Below are positions 1-7,350 of a stretch of 64,000 nucleotides of DNA, piece by piece; the stretch's first letter is position 1; the number at the start of each line of letters is the position of its first letter. The position numbers and the translations under genes are program-made. Source of the stretch: Porphyromonas gingivalis ATCC 33277 (GTDB taxonomy: Bacteria > Bacteroidota > Bacteroidia > Bacteroidales > Porphyromonadaceae); contig NC_010729.1 of NCBI RefSeq assembly GCF_000010505.1, positions 1,226,501 through 1,290,500 of the forward strand, written 5' to 3'. Below the pieces are notes generated by a model that saw only the letters and a list, made by a program, of their open reading frames with translations, was not told the DNA's origin and did no database searches.

Positions 1-185
1 TTACGACCCATCCCGACTATCAATACGTTTTTGTCAATAAGCGCACCCCACAGGGTAAGAGAGTTTATCGCTTGCTGCCTGTGGATCCTTTTTCTTCAGA
101 TACTCTGCCCTCTCTCCCTCAGGAGGAGCAACGGGACTACAAGGAATTTGCCAAATATTACCAAATGATACCTCTCGTTCGATAA
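1..185 (+). CDS. C-terminal fragment of an unidentified protein
   Basis: An open frame (third frame) runs in from the window edge and stops with TAA at 183-185, giving about 60 residues. The tail is rich in Tyr, Pro and charged residues (for example YRLLPVDPFSS and KEFAKYYQMIPLVR). Codon use looks like a real coding end rather than noise, but the fragment has no motif I recognise. It could be the end of a secreted or peptidase-like protein, but nothing here decides that. The gene body lies outside the window. Confidence 0.5.
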   Translation, partial: TTHPDYQYVFVNKRTPQGKRVYRLLPVDPFSSDTLPSLPQEEQRDYKEFAKYYQMIPLVR

Positions 186-519
186 GAACGAGAGGACAAC
201 CGAATTAGAAATCGGCTACAAGTATCTCAGAGGGCTTTCTGAGAGCATTTATCCTTTTCAGAACTTCGAATGATCTCTCGCCGGCGAATCGGTTTCATAA
301 CAATGAGACCGTTGCACAAAAACCCTTCCACCCCCTCATATCGATCAAGACAGATACAAGCATTGATTTGACGAAGAAAGGAGAGCTTCATGCGCTCTCT
401 CTGCAAACCTCAAGTAATCTGAAAAACACTTAAGAATCAGCTCTGCGGCAAAAGACTTCAATGAAAGTCCTATAAAATAGTTGCAAATAGCTGATAGTTA
501 GCGCATTGATTGGAGCAGA
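186..519. other. Intergenic region, left flank of the tandem array
   Basis: No credible gene is seen. The stretch 365-383 and 432-490 resembles 921-938 and 1020-1078 on the far side of the 41-bp array, so the array sits between two diverged copies of one sequence. The remainder is unassigned. Confidence 0.5.
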
Positions 520-904
520 ATCAGTTGACAATCGCGTCCTGCATCGTGCAGGAAGCAAGAATCAGTTGACAATCGCGTCCTGCATCGTGCAGGAAGCAAG
601 AATCAGCTGACAATCGCGTCCTGCATCGTGCAGGAAGCAAGAATCAGCTGACAATCGCGTCCTGCATCGTGCAGGAAGCAAGAATCAGCTGACAATCGCG
701 TCCTGCATCGTGCGGGAAGCAAGAAACAGTTGACAATCGCGTCCTGCATCGTGCAGGAAGCAAGAATCAGTTGACAATCGCGTCCTGCATCGTGCAGGAA
801 GCAAGAATCAGCTGACAATCGCGTCCTGCATCGTGCAGGAAGCAAGAATCAGTTGACAATCGCGTCCTGCATCGTGCAGGAAGCAAGAAACAGCCGACAA
901 TCGT
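520..904. repeat. 41-bp tandem repeat array, nine full copies plus a degenerate one
   Basis: Nine head-to-tail 41-bp units start at 520, 561, 602, 643, 684, 725, 766, 807 and 848, and a tenth degenerates after 889. Copies differ at only a few sites (AGTTGAC or AGCTGAC, ATCAG or AACAG, one GTGCGGG). Every unit carries the perfect hairpin CCTGCATCGTGCAGG (6-bp stem, 3-nt loop). There are no unique spacers, so this is not a CRISPR array. Open frames across it on the minus strand are an artefact of the repetition. Confidence 0.95.
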
Positions 905-1251
905 TTCTTATTTCTCGCCTATTTGACGAGGAAAGGAGTACTTCTCTAATGGAAACTTGGTGAAATTTCTATTTGCTCGGTGCCCATATACCGGAGGTTT
1001 GACCTTTCCCGAAGACACTAAGAATCTGCTCTGCAGCAAAAGAGCTCAATGAAAATCCCATGCAACAGTCTCAACAGTGCAAGAGTCGAAATAACTAAAT
1101 ATGTTGTGTTATGAAAAGGGAGCTATATCAGAATCCGAAAAAATGGCGAAAATCAATTTGTTGTTGAAGCAAAACTTGTAAGTTGCACTTTAATAACTAA
1201 GCATTGCCATTAACCAATTTATGCTTTAATCTTTATTTCGTCTGAATATCT
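905..1251. other. Intergenic region, right flank of the tandem array
   Basis: No convincing ORF. The stretch 921-938 and 1020-1078 repeats, with divergence, the sequences left of the array at 365-383 and 432-490. The rest is AT-rich and leads into the promoter of the following peptidase gene. Confidence 0.5.
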
Positions 1252-1259
1252 TACCTTTG
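1252..1259 (+). promoter_or_regulatory. Bacteroidetes-type -7 box (TACCTTTG) of the C69 peptidase gene
   Basis: TACCTTTG fits the TAnnTTTG -7 consensus of the Bacteroidetes primary sigma factor. It lies about 95 nt before the ATG at 1355. A clear -33 TTTG is not visible, so confidence is moderate. Confidence 0.4.
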
Positions 1260-1354
1260 GTGAAATTCTTTTACGAAGCTATGCTTGTAAATAGAAACCT
1301 GAAATCAATAGACGCATAAAATCATAATTACAATCATAATTTTTGCTCATCTCT

Positions 1355-3013
1355 ATGAAAAGAAAATTCGGTTTTCTCTGTGCTGTGCTGCTGGGGATCG
1401 CTGTGGCGACTCCTAAGGCAGAGGCTTGCACCAATCTGATCGTAGCCAAAGGGGCTTCGACTGACGGTTCGGTAATCATCAGCTATTCGGCAGATTCGCA
1501 TACGCTCTATGGGGAGTTGTATCACTGGGCTGCTCGTGATTGGGCTGAAGGAACAATGCGCCCAATTATCGAATGGGACACGAACAAACCACTTGGATTC
1601 ATTCCCGAAGTAGCGCATACCTACAATGTCATCGGTAATGTGAACGAACACCAAGTGGCTATTGCCGAGACGACATGGGGCGGACGTCCCGAATTGGCCG
1701 AAAGTGATGGTATCATGGACTATGGTAGCCTGATCTATGTGGCTCTCCAGCGTTCTAAGACAGCTCGTGAGGCTATAGACGTCATAACCAATCTGGTAAA
1801 GGAATACGGCTATCATAGCAGTGGCGAAAGTTTTAGTGTTGCCGATAAGAACGAAGTTTGGATTCTGGAGATGATCGGCAAGGGTAAGGGGCGCAAAGGT
1901 GCTGTGTGGGCAGCTGTGCGCATTCCGGACAATGCTATCAGTGCACATGCCAATCAAGCTCGCATCCAGCAGATCGATTTCAAGAGTAAAGATTATCTCT
2001 ATTCTCCCGATGTCGTTTCATTTGCCCGTGAGATGGGATTCTTCCAAGGAACAGACAAGGATTTTAGCTTCCAAGAAGCATATAACCCTTATACCGAAGG
2101 TGGTCTTCGTGGTTGTGAAGCTCGTGTATGGGCTTTCTTCAATAAGTTCAATTCGCATATGGGTAAGTATGAAGCTTTTATACGGAATCAGAGCAAGGAT
2201 AAAATGCCTCTCTATATTGTTCCGGATCGCAAGCTCTCTGTCGCTGATGTTCGCGATATGATGCGTGATCACTACGAAGGTACTTCCCTATGTATGACGA
2301 ACGATCCGGGTGCCGGCCCTTATAAAGTACCCTACCGTTGGCGTCCGATGAGCTTCGAAGTGGATGGCAAGGAGTACGTTAATGAACGTGCCATTGCCAC
2401 TCAGCAAACCGGATTTGTTTTCGTAGCCCAGTTGCGTAATTGGCTCCCCGATGCCATTGGCGGTGTTAATTGGTTTGGCGTGGACGATGCCGATATGGCC
2501 GTTATGAGTCCGATCTATTGTTCCACAACGCGTGTGCCGGAGTGCTTCCGTCAGGGTAATGGCGATATGATGCACTTTTCTTGGACTTCGGCTTTCTGGA
2601 TCCACAATTGGGTGGCTAATATGGCATATCACCGCTATGATCAGATGATAGCCGATATTCGCCCTGTACAGCGTGAACTCGAAGGAGCTTGTGACCGCAT
2701 ACTTCCGACTATCGACAAGCAAGCACAAGAGCTATACGCTCTGGATCCGGCCAAAGCTGTAGCATTCCTGACAAATTACAGCAACGAAGAGGCAGAGAAA
2801 GCAACTGCCCGTTGGAAGCGTCTTGGGGAATATCTGATGGTAAAGTACATGGATGGCAATCGCAAGAAAGAGGAGAGTGGCCGATTCAAGACAAATGGAT
2901 ACGGTTTCAGTGCCATGCCTGATTTCCCCGGTTATAGTCAGGAATACTATCGACAGATAGCAACATCTGAAGCGGCCGAACGCTTGCTCAAGAAAGAAAA
3001 GGAACAACATTAA
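1355..3013 (+). CDS. pepD: Secreted/periplasmic C69-family (PepD-like) dipeptidase
   Basis: A 552-residue Ntn-hydrolase of peptidase family C69, expected to cleave dipeptides or release N-terminal residues from short peptides outside the cytoplasm. The ATG at 1355 gives a signal peptide (MKRKFGFLCAVLLGIAVA) ending just before Cys25 of the EACTNLIV motif. In this family that Cys becomes the N-terminal nucleophile after processing. An in-frame TTG at 1343 is possible but less likely. The body shows family blocks such as YSADSHTLYGEL, WGGRPEL and GKGKGRKGAVW. Cys25 should not be read as a lipobox, because the preceding residues are K-A-E-A. It is a single gene followed by a hairpin terminator and tRNA-Arg. 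It fits the peptide-based metabolism of the organism. Confidence 0.88.
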   Translation: MKRKFGFLCAVLLGIAVATPKAEACTNLIVAKGASTDGSVIISYSADSHTLYGELYHWAARDWAEGTMRPIIEWDTNKPLGFIPEVAHTYNVIGNVNEHQVAIAETTWGGRPELAESDGIMDYGSLIYVALQRSKTAREAIDVITNLVKEYGYHSSGESFSVADKNEVWILEMIGKGKGRKGAVWAAVRIPDNAISAHANQARIQQIDFKSKDYLYSPDVVSFAREMGFFQGTDKDFSFQEAYNPYTEGGLRGCEARVWAFFNKFNSHMGKYEAFIRNQSKDKMPLYIVPDRKLSVADVRDMMRDHYEGTSLCMTNDPGAGPYKVPYRWRPMSFEVDGKEYVNERAIATQQTGFVFVAQLRNWLPDAIGGVNWFGVDDADMAVMSPIYCSTTRVPECFRQGNGDMMHFSWTSAFWIHNWVANMAYHRYDQMIADIRPVQRELEGACDRILPTIDKQAQELYALDPAKAVAFLTNYSNEEAEKATARWKRLGEYLMVKYMDGNRKKEESGRFKTNGYGFSAMPDFPGYSQEYYRQIATSEAAERLLKKEKEQH

Positions 3014-3027
3014 GTTGGTTTATTCCC

Positions 3028-3035
3028 TATCTTTG
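3028..3035 (+). promoter_or_regulatory. Possible -7 box (TATCTTTG) ahead of tRNA-Arg
   Basis: TATCTTTG matches TAnnTTTG and lies about 50 nt before the tRNA. A strong hairpin (3055-3078) sits between it and the tRNA, so a transcript starting here would carry that hairpin in its leader. Confidence 0.35.
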
Positions 3036-3054
3036 TTCCCGAAATAAAAAGAGA

Positions 3055-3084
3055 CAAGACCGATCAAGGTCGGTCTTGTTCTTT
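3055..3084 (+). terminator. Hairpin terminator after the C69 peptidase gene
   Basis: CAAGACCGA at 3055-3063 pairs perfectly with TCGGTCTTG at 3070-3078 (9 bp, 6-nt loop), followed by TTCTTT. It lies 40 bp after the stop codon and directly before the tRNA. Confidence 0.75.
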
Positions 3085-3085
3085 C

Positions 3086-3160
3086 GGCTCTGTAGTTCAA
3101 TGGATAGAATAGTGGTTTCCTAAACCATAGATTCGGGTTCGATTCCCGACGGAGCTACCA
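3086..3160 (+). tRNA. tRNA-Arg (anticodon CCT)
   Basis: The sequence folds as a cloverleaf of 75 nt with CCA encoded at 3158-3160. The acceptor is GGCTCTG with CGGAGCT (one G-U at the end and one internal), U8-A9 are present, the anticodon loop is TTCCTAA with stem GTGGT/ACCAT, and the T-arm is TCGGGTTCGATTCCCGA. Anticodon CCT reads AGG (Arg). It stands alone, with a terminator on each side. Confidence 0.93.
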
Positions 3161-3261
3161 ACCTGAAAAACACTGAAATCAATACCTTTCGCTCATACTA
3201 CTGATGCCGTAGAGGCGTCATGTACGCATCTTTTCAGATCTATGGGTCGAAATAAATTCGG

Positions 3262-3290
3262 ATTCGGAATACCTTCCGAGTTCTTTTTTT
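3262..3290 (+). terminator. Terminator downstream of tRNA-Arg
   Basis: ATTCGGAA (3262-3269) and TTCCGAGT (3274-3281) form an 8-bp stem with a 4-nt loop and one G-T pair, followed by TCTTTTTTT. This is a classical intrinsic terminator. Confidence 0.7.
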
Positions 3291-3385
3291 CTAAATATGC
3301 CTTAGTGTTGCATTTATTTGTGGAGTGTACACATAGAAAAAACTAAACTTCAGAAAACCCTTCGAAGTTCCCATCCTAAATTTAT

Positions 3386-4492
3386 CTAACCGTTGCACTT
3401 GAGACTGGAATGTGCACAACGCCCTGATCGGGAGGCCAAATAGGCATCTGCCAATGTCAACCAGGTCATGGCTTCTACCACCGGTACGGCTCGTGGCACC
3501 ACACAAGGATCATGCCTTCCCACAGCTGAGAGGGATATGCTTTCTCCCTGTTCGTTGACAGTCTGCTGTTTTTGCCCAATGGTAGGAGTCGGTTTGAATG
3601 CCACGCGGAAACGAATATCCTGACCGGTGCTGATACCTCCGCTAATACCCCCTGAATGATTGGAAAGAAACGAGATGCCACCATCTTCTGCAGCGACCAT
3701 CTGATCATTTGTTTCGGAGCCACGCATGGATGCCAGGGCAAATCCGTCCCCAACTTCAAAACCCTTGGCTGCATTGATGCTTAGCATGGCTGCACCAAGA
3801 GCAGCATGCAGTTTGCCATAAAGAGGTTCACCCCAACCAACCGGAACGCCACTTATATGGCAATCGACTATACCCCCCACGCTGTCAGATTCTTTCTTTG
3901 CCGTTTCTATTACAGCTTCCATCAATCCGGAAGCATTAGGATCAGGGCAGCGAATGGGGGAAGACTCTACTTCTTCAGGGCTATATTCTTTGGCATTTTC
4001 TTGGGGTATACATACAGGGCCAATCTGTGACGTATAGGCTGTACATCGGATTCCCAATGGAGCCAGGAGTTGCTTGGCAACAGCTCCTGCCACTACGCGG
4101 ACAGCCGTTTCGCGGGCAGAAGAACGTCCCCCACCACGAGGATCACGGATACCATATTTATGGAAATATGTATAGTCGGCATGTCCCGGACGAAAGATGG
4201 AGCTGAGACTGTCGTAGTCAGCAGAACGTACATCTTTATTGTCTATCATGAAAGCAATAGGAGCACCGGTGGTTTCTCCCCGAAATAGGCCGGAGATAAA
4301 CTGTACCATGTCACTCTCCTGCCGGGGAGAAGTATAATGTGACTGCCCTGGGCGACGACGAAGTAACTCTCGCTCGATGGCTTCCATGTCTACAAAAAGC
4401 CCTGCCGGACAGCCGTCGATGACACCTCCGATAGCTTTACCGTGGGATTCTCCGAATGTAGTCAGCCGGAATAACTTACCTATTGTATTCAT
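3386..4492 (-). CDS. aroC: Chorismate synthase
   Basis: Last step of the shikimate pathway: EPSP to chorismate, with reduced FMN as cofactor, in the cytoplasm. The start at 4492 gives 368 residues beginning MNTIGKLFRLTTFGESHG. The ORF extends 19 codons further upstream, but that extension has no family character. Signature blocks are GESHGKAIGG (residues 14-23), RPGHADYTY, DPRGGGRSSARET and GFALASMRGSETND, all typical of AroC. The C-terminus carries a short extra tail after SRSGRCAH. The gene lies 150 bp downstream of the SlyD-like gene and is separated from it by a hairpin terminator, so it probably has its own promoter. Confidence 0.95.
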   Translation of the reverse strand: MNTIGKLFRLTTFGESHGKAIGGVIDGCPAGLFVDMEAIERELLRRRPGQSHYTSPRQESDMVQFISGLFRGETTGAPIAFMIDNKDVRSADYDSLSSIFRPGHADYTYFHKYGIRDPRGGGRSSARETAVRVVAGAVAKQLLAPLGIRCTAYTSQIGPVCIPQENAKEYSPEEVESSPIRCPDPNASGLMEAVIETAKKESDSVGGIVDCHISGVPVGWGEPLYGKLHAALGAAMLSINAAKGFEVGDGFALASMRGSETNDQMVAAEDGGISFLSNHSGGISGGISTGQDIRFRVAFKPTPTIGQKQQTVNEQGESISLSAVGRHDPCVVPRAVPVVEAMTWLTLADAYLASRSGRCAHSSLKCNG

Positions 4493-4570
4493 CTGATTTA
4501 TAATAGCTGTGTTTGTGACATTCTCAGCTTCAGACAGAGTTTCTGACAAAGAGCAGATACTGAGAAATTA

Positions 4571-4617
4571 AAAAGCTCCAAGCCATTGCTTTTTAGAGAC
4601 AACGGTTTGGAGCTTTT
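4571..4617 (-). terminator. Terminator after the SlyD-like gene
   Basis: AAAAGCTCCAA near 4571 pairs with TTGGAGCTTTT near 4606-4616, with a few bases unpaired in the upper stem. It is flanked by A/T runs on both sides, so it could act in both directions. It lies between the SlyD-like gene and aroC. Confidence 0.65.
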
Positions 4618-4641
4618 CTCCGTTTTATTGCTTCGTCCCGA

Positions 4642-5214
4642 TCAGTGACAGCCACAGTCACTGCCACAGCTGCAACCATCTGATGATTCACTTTCGCAGC
4701 TACAACCGCAACCACAGCCGGAGTGGCCTCCAAAGAACTGTTCGATCTCTTCTGCCGTCGCTTCACGCTCTTCGATGATCTCTCCTATGAAATGAAGATT
4801 CTCACCGGCCAAAGGATGATTGAAGTCCATTACCACTACATCGTCCCGTACTTCCAGTACAGAACCTTGCAAGGTATTGCCTTCGGCATCGCGCATCGGC
4901 ACGGTATTGCCTTCATAGACGATGGAAGAGTCGAATCGGCCTTCTTCGTCTTTGAAGATATCCTTGGGCAGCTCCAATACGGCATCTTCCTGACGTTCGC
5001 CATAGGCATCTTCGCTCTTAAGCTCGAAGTCGAATTTGTCACCCACAGCCAACCCGAACAAATGCTTTTCGAACTCGGGCAACATCATACCCATACCATG
5101 TATATAGCACAACGGCCTTTCGGCCGTGGCCTGCTCCATCAATTCTTTCTCCTCTGCCAACCCTACATACAAGTCGTAGCTACAGGTCACAAATTTATTT
5201 GCTGAAATACTCAT
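4642..5214 (-). CDS. slyD: SlyD-like FKBP-type peptidyl-prolyl cis-trans isomerase
   Basis: A 190-residue cytoplasmic folding helper: an FKBP domain (residues 1-65 and about 120-165) with an inserted IF chaperone domain, as in SlyD. Recognisable parts are YIHGMGMMLPEFEKHLFG, GDKFDFEL, DAYGERQED and the DFNHPLAGENLHF block. The last 26 residues are Cys-rich (eight Cys in CGCGCSC, CSCGSDCGCH and similar, ending in His), a metal-binding tail. SlyD tails bind Ni2+ or Zn2+; the usual His-rich tail is replaced here by a Cys-rich one. The gene is transcribed alone from a TACTTTTG box and ends at a hairpin. Confidence 0.9.
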   Translation of the reverse strand: MSISANKFVTCSYDLYVGLAEEKELMEQATAERPLCYIHGMGMMLPEFEKHLFGLAVGDKFDFELKSEDAYGERQEDAVLELPKDIFKDEEGRFDSSIVYEGNTVPMRDAEGNTLQGSVLEVRDDVVVMDFNHPLAGENLHFIGEIIEEREATAEEIEQFFGGHSGCGCGCSCESESSDGCSCGSDCGCH

Positions 5215-5243
5215 TTTACCAAAATTATCATGTTAAACGCTAC

Positions 5244-5251
5244 CAAAAGTA
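5244..5251 (-). promoter_or_regulatory. -7 box (TACTTTTG) for the SlyD-like gene
   Basis: On the minus strand TACTTTTG lies about 30 nt before the ATG at 5214 and fits TAnnTTTG. No convincing -33 element is seen. Confidence 0.4.
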
Positions 5252-5264
5252 GCATAAAAAGGGA

Positions 5265-5735
5265 TTAGTCATAACTGCTCTTAAGAAACAGACGGGCAAA
5301 TTTCCGCTCTGCAACTTTCAGAGCCATCACTTTTCGCATCGGCAGCACTCGTTTGAATTTATAGTAGTACTCTTTTTCCAACCGTGCCTCTGCAATTTTA
5401 TTGTCCAAACTCTTATTGATGATCAGCTCCATGTCGGCATCCGTCAATTCGGCTTTTCGTTCCATCAGAGCACGCTTTTGTCGAACGTCTTTCCACAGCT
5501 CGTAGCGTTTGGTGTCCAGCTCGTTGTACAGCGGAAGAAAAGCATCGGTCTCCTCCTGCGTCAGCTCCAGTTCAAGGATGAAGAAAGCATTGCGTTGGTT
5601 CATGAACTCCCTCTTCCGACCTTGTTGTTCAGACTCCTGAAATTTGGTCGCTACAGAATAGGGAGGCATCGCTGCCTGCGAGAGAGTTGGCAGCAGAGCA
5701 GCCAATATAATAGTAAGAGAAAAGATTCGCTTCAT
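5265..5735 (-). CDS. Small secreted helical protein, Spy/CpxP-like, in the ECF sigma operon
   Basis: With the start at 5735 the product has 156 residues: a signal peptide (MKRIFSLTIILAALLPTLSQA), then a very charged, almost entirely helical domain. It contains LTQEETDAFLPLYNELDTKRYELW, which resembles Bacteroidetes Spy/CpxP-like periplasmic proteins in layout. An upstream extension to 5795 would overlap the preceding gene and is unlikely. It is the third gene of a minus-strand set with an ECF sigma factor and a single-pass membrane protein, so a role in envelope stress sensing or chaperoning is plausible. Family assignment rests on composition and context, not on a diagnostic motif. Confidence 0.6.
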   Translation of the reverse strand: MKRIFSLTIILAALLPTLSQAAMPPYSVATKFQESEQQGRKREFMNQRNAFFILELELTQEETDAFLPLYNELDTKRYELWKDVRQKRALMERKAELTDADMELIINKSLDNKIAEARLEKEYYYKFKRVLPMRKVMALKVAERKFARLFLKSSYD

Positions 5736-5767
5736 ACCGCTTAGATGGTGGTGCGAGTGTCGCTCGA

Positions 5768-6178
5768 TCATTCGCTGAAATCCGTTAGTACCCATTCGTC
5801 TGACACTGTTTCAGCACAGTTGTCATGGAGGAAATCTCTATAATCGGTGTCCTCGCTCCATCTGGTGTCGCCATGGTCTAAAGCAACAAGTCCGGCTGAT
5901 GTGGAGGTGGTTCTACCGGTATCACTCCCCTCTCCGAAAAGGCTGAAGGCCTTGAACATACCGATCATCAGCAGGAATGATGCCGCCAAATAAAGCAACG
6001 GGCGCAATTTAGGCCACAATGCTACCGAAGGCACAACCACAGTATTTTCCTCTTTAACGGCTGGAATCTGGGCCATGAGTTTGTCCGTAAAAGAGGCGAA
6101 GTAGTCATCCGGCACAGAGTAGTGTCGAATACTGTCCTCTTTCGGACGGATATTCACATCGGGGTCGAACTGTTTCAT
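5768..6178 (-). CDS. Single-pass membrane protein, candidate anti-sigma factor
   Basis: A 136-residue protein with a cytoplasmic N-terminal part of about 55 residues (DYFASFTDKLMAQIP), one membrane segment (LLYLAASFLLMIGMFKAF), and a short acidic outer tail. It lies 47 bp after the ECF sigma gene on the same strand. Size, topology and position match anti-sigma factors, although no zinc HxxxCxxC motif is present, so the assignment is an inference. The tail ends in DEWVLTDFSE. It may hold the sigma factor until an envelope signal arrives. Confidence 0.6.
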   Translation of the reverse strand: MKQFDPDVNIRPKEDSIRHYSVPDDYFASFTDKLMAQIPAVKEENTVVVPSVALWPKLRPLLYLAASFLLMIGMFKAFSLFGEGSDTGRTTSTSAGLVALDHGDTRWSEDTDYRDFLHDNCAETVSDEWVLTDFSE

Positions 6179-6225
6179 GTGAGCTTTGTTAGTTACGATT
6201 ATAGAGGCTTGTTCTTAGGGCAAGT

Positions 6226-6792
6226 TTAATCATCGGGCGACAAAAAACGCTCCAACTTCTTCACAGCATGGTGGTACGATGCCTTGAGAGCACCTTCCGA
6301 GGTACCGGTGATTTCGGCCATTTTTTCGTAAGGCATCTCATCGTAGTACCGAAGGTTGAACACCAACCGCTGTTTATCAGGCAATTCCAGTATAGCCTTT
6401 TGGAAGGCAATTTCGGCTTCATCTCCATCGAAATAAACATCCCCCGTGAGGTTGTCGAGCAGATAGGAGTTTTCGTCCGTGATCGATATACTCATATCGT
6501 CTTCGATCTTTTTCTTCTTCAGGAAATTGAGTGATTCGTACATGGCTATCCGATAGAGCCAGGTGGAGAGTTTGGCCTCCCCACGAAAACCGTCCAATGC
6601 ACTCCATGCCTTCATAAAGGTATTTTGGAGCAAGTCGTCCGTATCGTCATGACTGAGCACCATTCGGCGGATTTGCCAGTAGAGTTTACGGTTGTACAGG
6701 CGTACTACCTTTTCAAAGGCCATACGCCGCCTTGCCGGATCTCTCAGCTCTTCCAGCAACTCTTCTTCCGAAATCAATAGCTTATCAGCCAT
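6226..6792 (-). CDS. ECF-type RNA polymerase sigma-70 factor
   Basis: A 188-residue group 4 sigma factor. The region 2 block includes DDLLQNTFMKAWSALDGFRG and LSTWLYRIAMYESLNFLKKKK. Region 4 includes LPDKQRLVFNLRYYDEMPYEKMAEITGTSEGALKASYHHAVKKL. Regions 1 and 3 are absent, as expected for ECF sigmas. It heads an operon with a candidate anti-sigma membrane protein and a secreted helical protein, so it probably directs an envelope-stress regulon. It appears to match one of the small set of ECF sigmas known in P. gingivalis (from memory, W83 PG1318). That correspondence should be confirmed by alignment. Confidence 0.93.
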   Translation of the reverse strand: MADKLLISEEELLEELRDPARRRMAFEKVVRLYNRKLYWQIRRMVLSHDDTDDLLQNTFMKAWSALDGFRGEAKLSTWLYRIAMYESLNFLKKKKIEDDMSISITDENSYLLDNLTGDVYFDGDEAEIAFQKAILELPDKQRLVFNLRYYDEMPYEKMAEITGTSEGALKASYHHAVKKLERFLSPDD

Positions 6793-7022
6793 AATGATGC
6801 GGTAAAGATAGCAAAAGAGTGCTTTATCTATGTCAATAAAGTCGAAGATTCAGCTCTGATCCTGTAGCGAGAGACCGAAACATGAGAGAGTTATGCTCCT
6901 GTGCTTTCCATTCTATGGCCACTCTACCCTTTCGACTCATGCGGCAATCCAAATTCAAATCCTTTGATCCAGTTGCGCTACCCAGACAAGGTATTGCAAA
7001 TGCCTCTCGGCTATTACCCAAA
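6793..7022. other. Intergenic region upstream of the sigma gene
   Basis: No convincing gene. Short open frames here lack family features. The repeat module begins at 7023. Confidence 0.4.
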
Positions 7023-7103
7023 ATACGTGCGAAAAAAGTTTTCAACAACGAAGCGGAGTTTGGAATGATTCTAAATAAGCACCTGAAAGGGAACGGATTT
7101 TGA
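7023..7103 (+). pseudogene. Truncated copy of a small repeat-borne ORF
   Basis: The 26-residue frame IRAKKVFNNEAEFGMILNK followed by a short tail matches the first 20 codons or so of the 43-residue ORF at 45628-45759. Here the initiator ATG reads ATA, and the frame stops after KGNGF, so this copy is broken at both ends. It starts the repeat module that continues to 7350. Confidence 0.7.
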
Positions 7104-7310
7104 AGTCAAAAATATGAAGAAACGAACTTTTTCAGGTCAAAATATGGTTTGTGGGAGACAAGATAACGATCTATATACAAACTGTTTACGATAAATATAT
7201 AGATCGTTTGCGATTTGTATATAAATCATTTTCAATTTATATATAGATCGAAACTCATTTGTATATAAATCGAAGACCGAAAAAGGCCCTTTCGGGAGCT
7301 GAAATAAAAG

Positions 7311-7350
7311 AGGCACCCGCACGATTCGTGGCCGAACCGTGCGGGTGCCT
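7311..7350 (+). terminator. GC-rich hairpin ending repeat module copy A
   Basis: AGGCACCCGCACG (7311-7323) pairs perfectly with CGTGCGGGTGCCT (7338-7350) across a 14-nt loop. The inner stem differs from that of copy B, yet both pair, so the structure rather than the sequence is conserved. It may terminate transcription of the small ORF. Confidence 0.7.

Larger units (their letters stand above)
7023..7350 (+). repeat. Dispersed repeat module, copy A (small ORF, AT-rich repeats, hairpin)
   Basis: Three parts in order: the truncated small ORF (7023-7103), five units of about 22 bp at 7168-7273 alternating between a TTTGTATATAAATC type and an ATATATAGATC type, and a conserved block GAGCTGAAATAAAAG leading to a GC-rich hairpin at 7311-7350. 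A second copy lies inverted at 45432-45759, with the same order and the same number of AT-rich units. Confidence 0.85.

Noticed and set aside
603-845. 80-residue repetitive ORF across the tandem array (minus strand)
   Set aside because: It exists only because the repeat unit happens to lack stops in that frame; the translated pattern cycles through all frames, since 41 is not a multiple of three.
520-904. CRISPR array
   Set aside because: The units are contiguous 41-bp direct repeats with no unique spacers, and no cas genes are near.
1343-1429. Lipoprotein signal in the C69 peptidase
   Set aside because: Cys25 follows K-A-E-A, which is not a lipobox, and is the expected catalytic nucleophile of the family.
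6882-7103. 73-residue ORF as a real gene
   Set aside because: Only the last 26 codons match the repeat-borne ORF; the rest lacks any coding signal.
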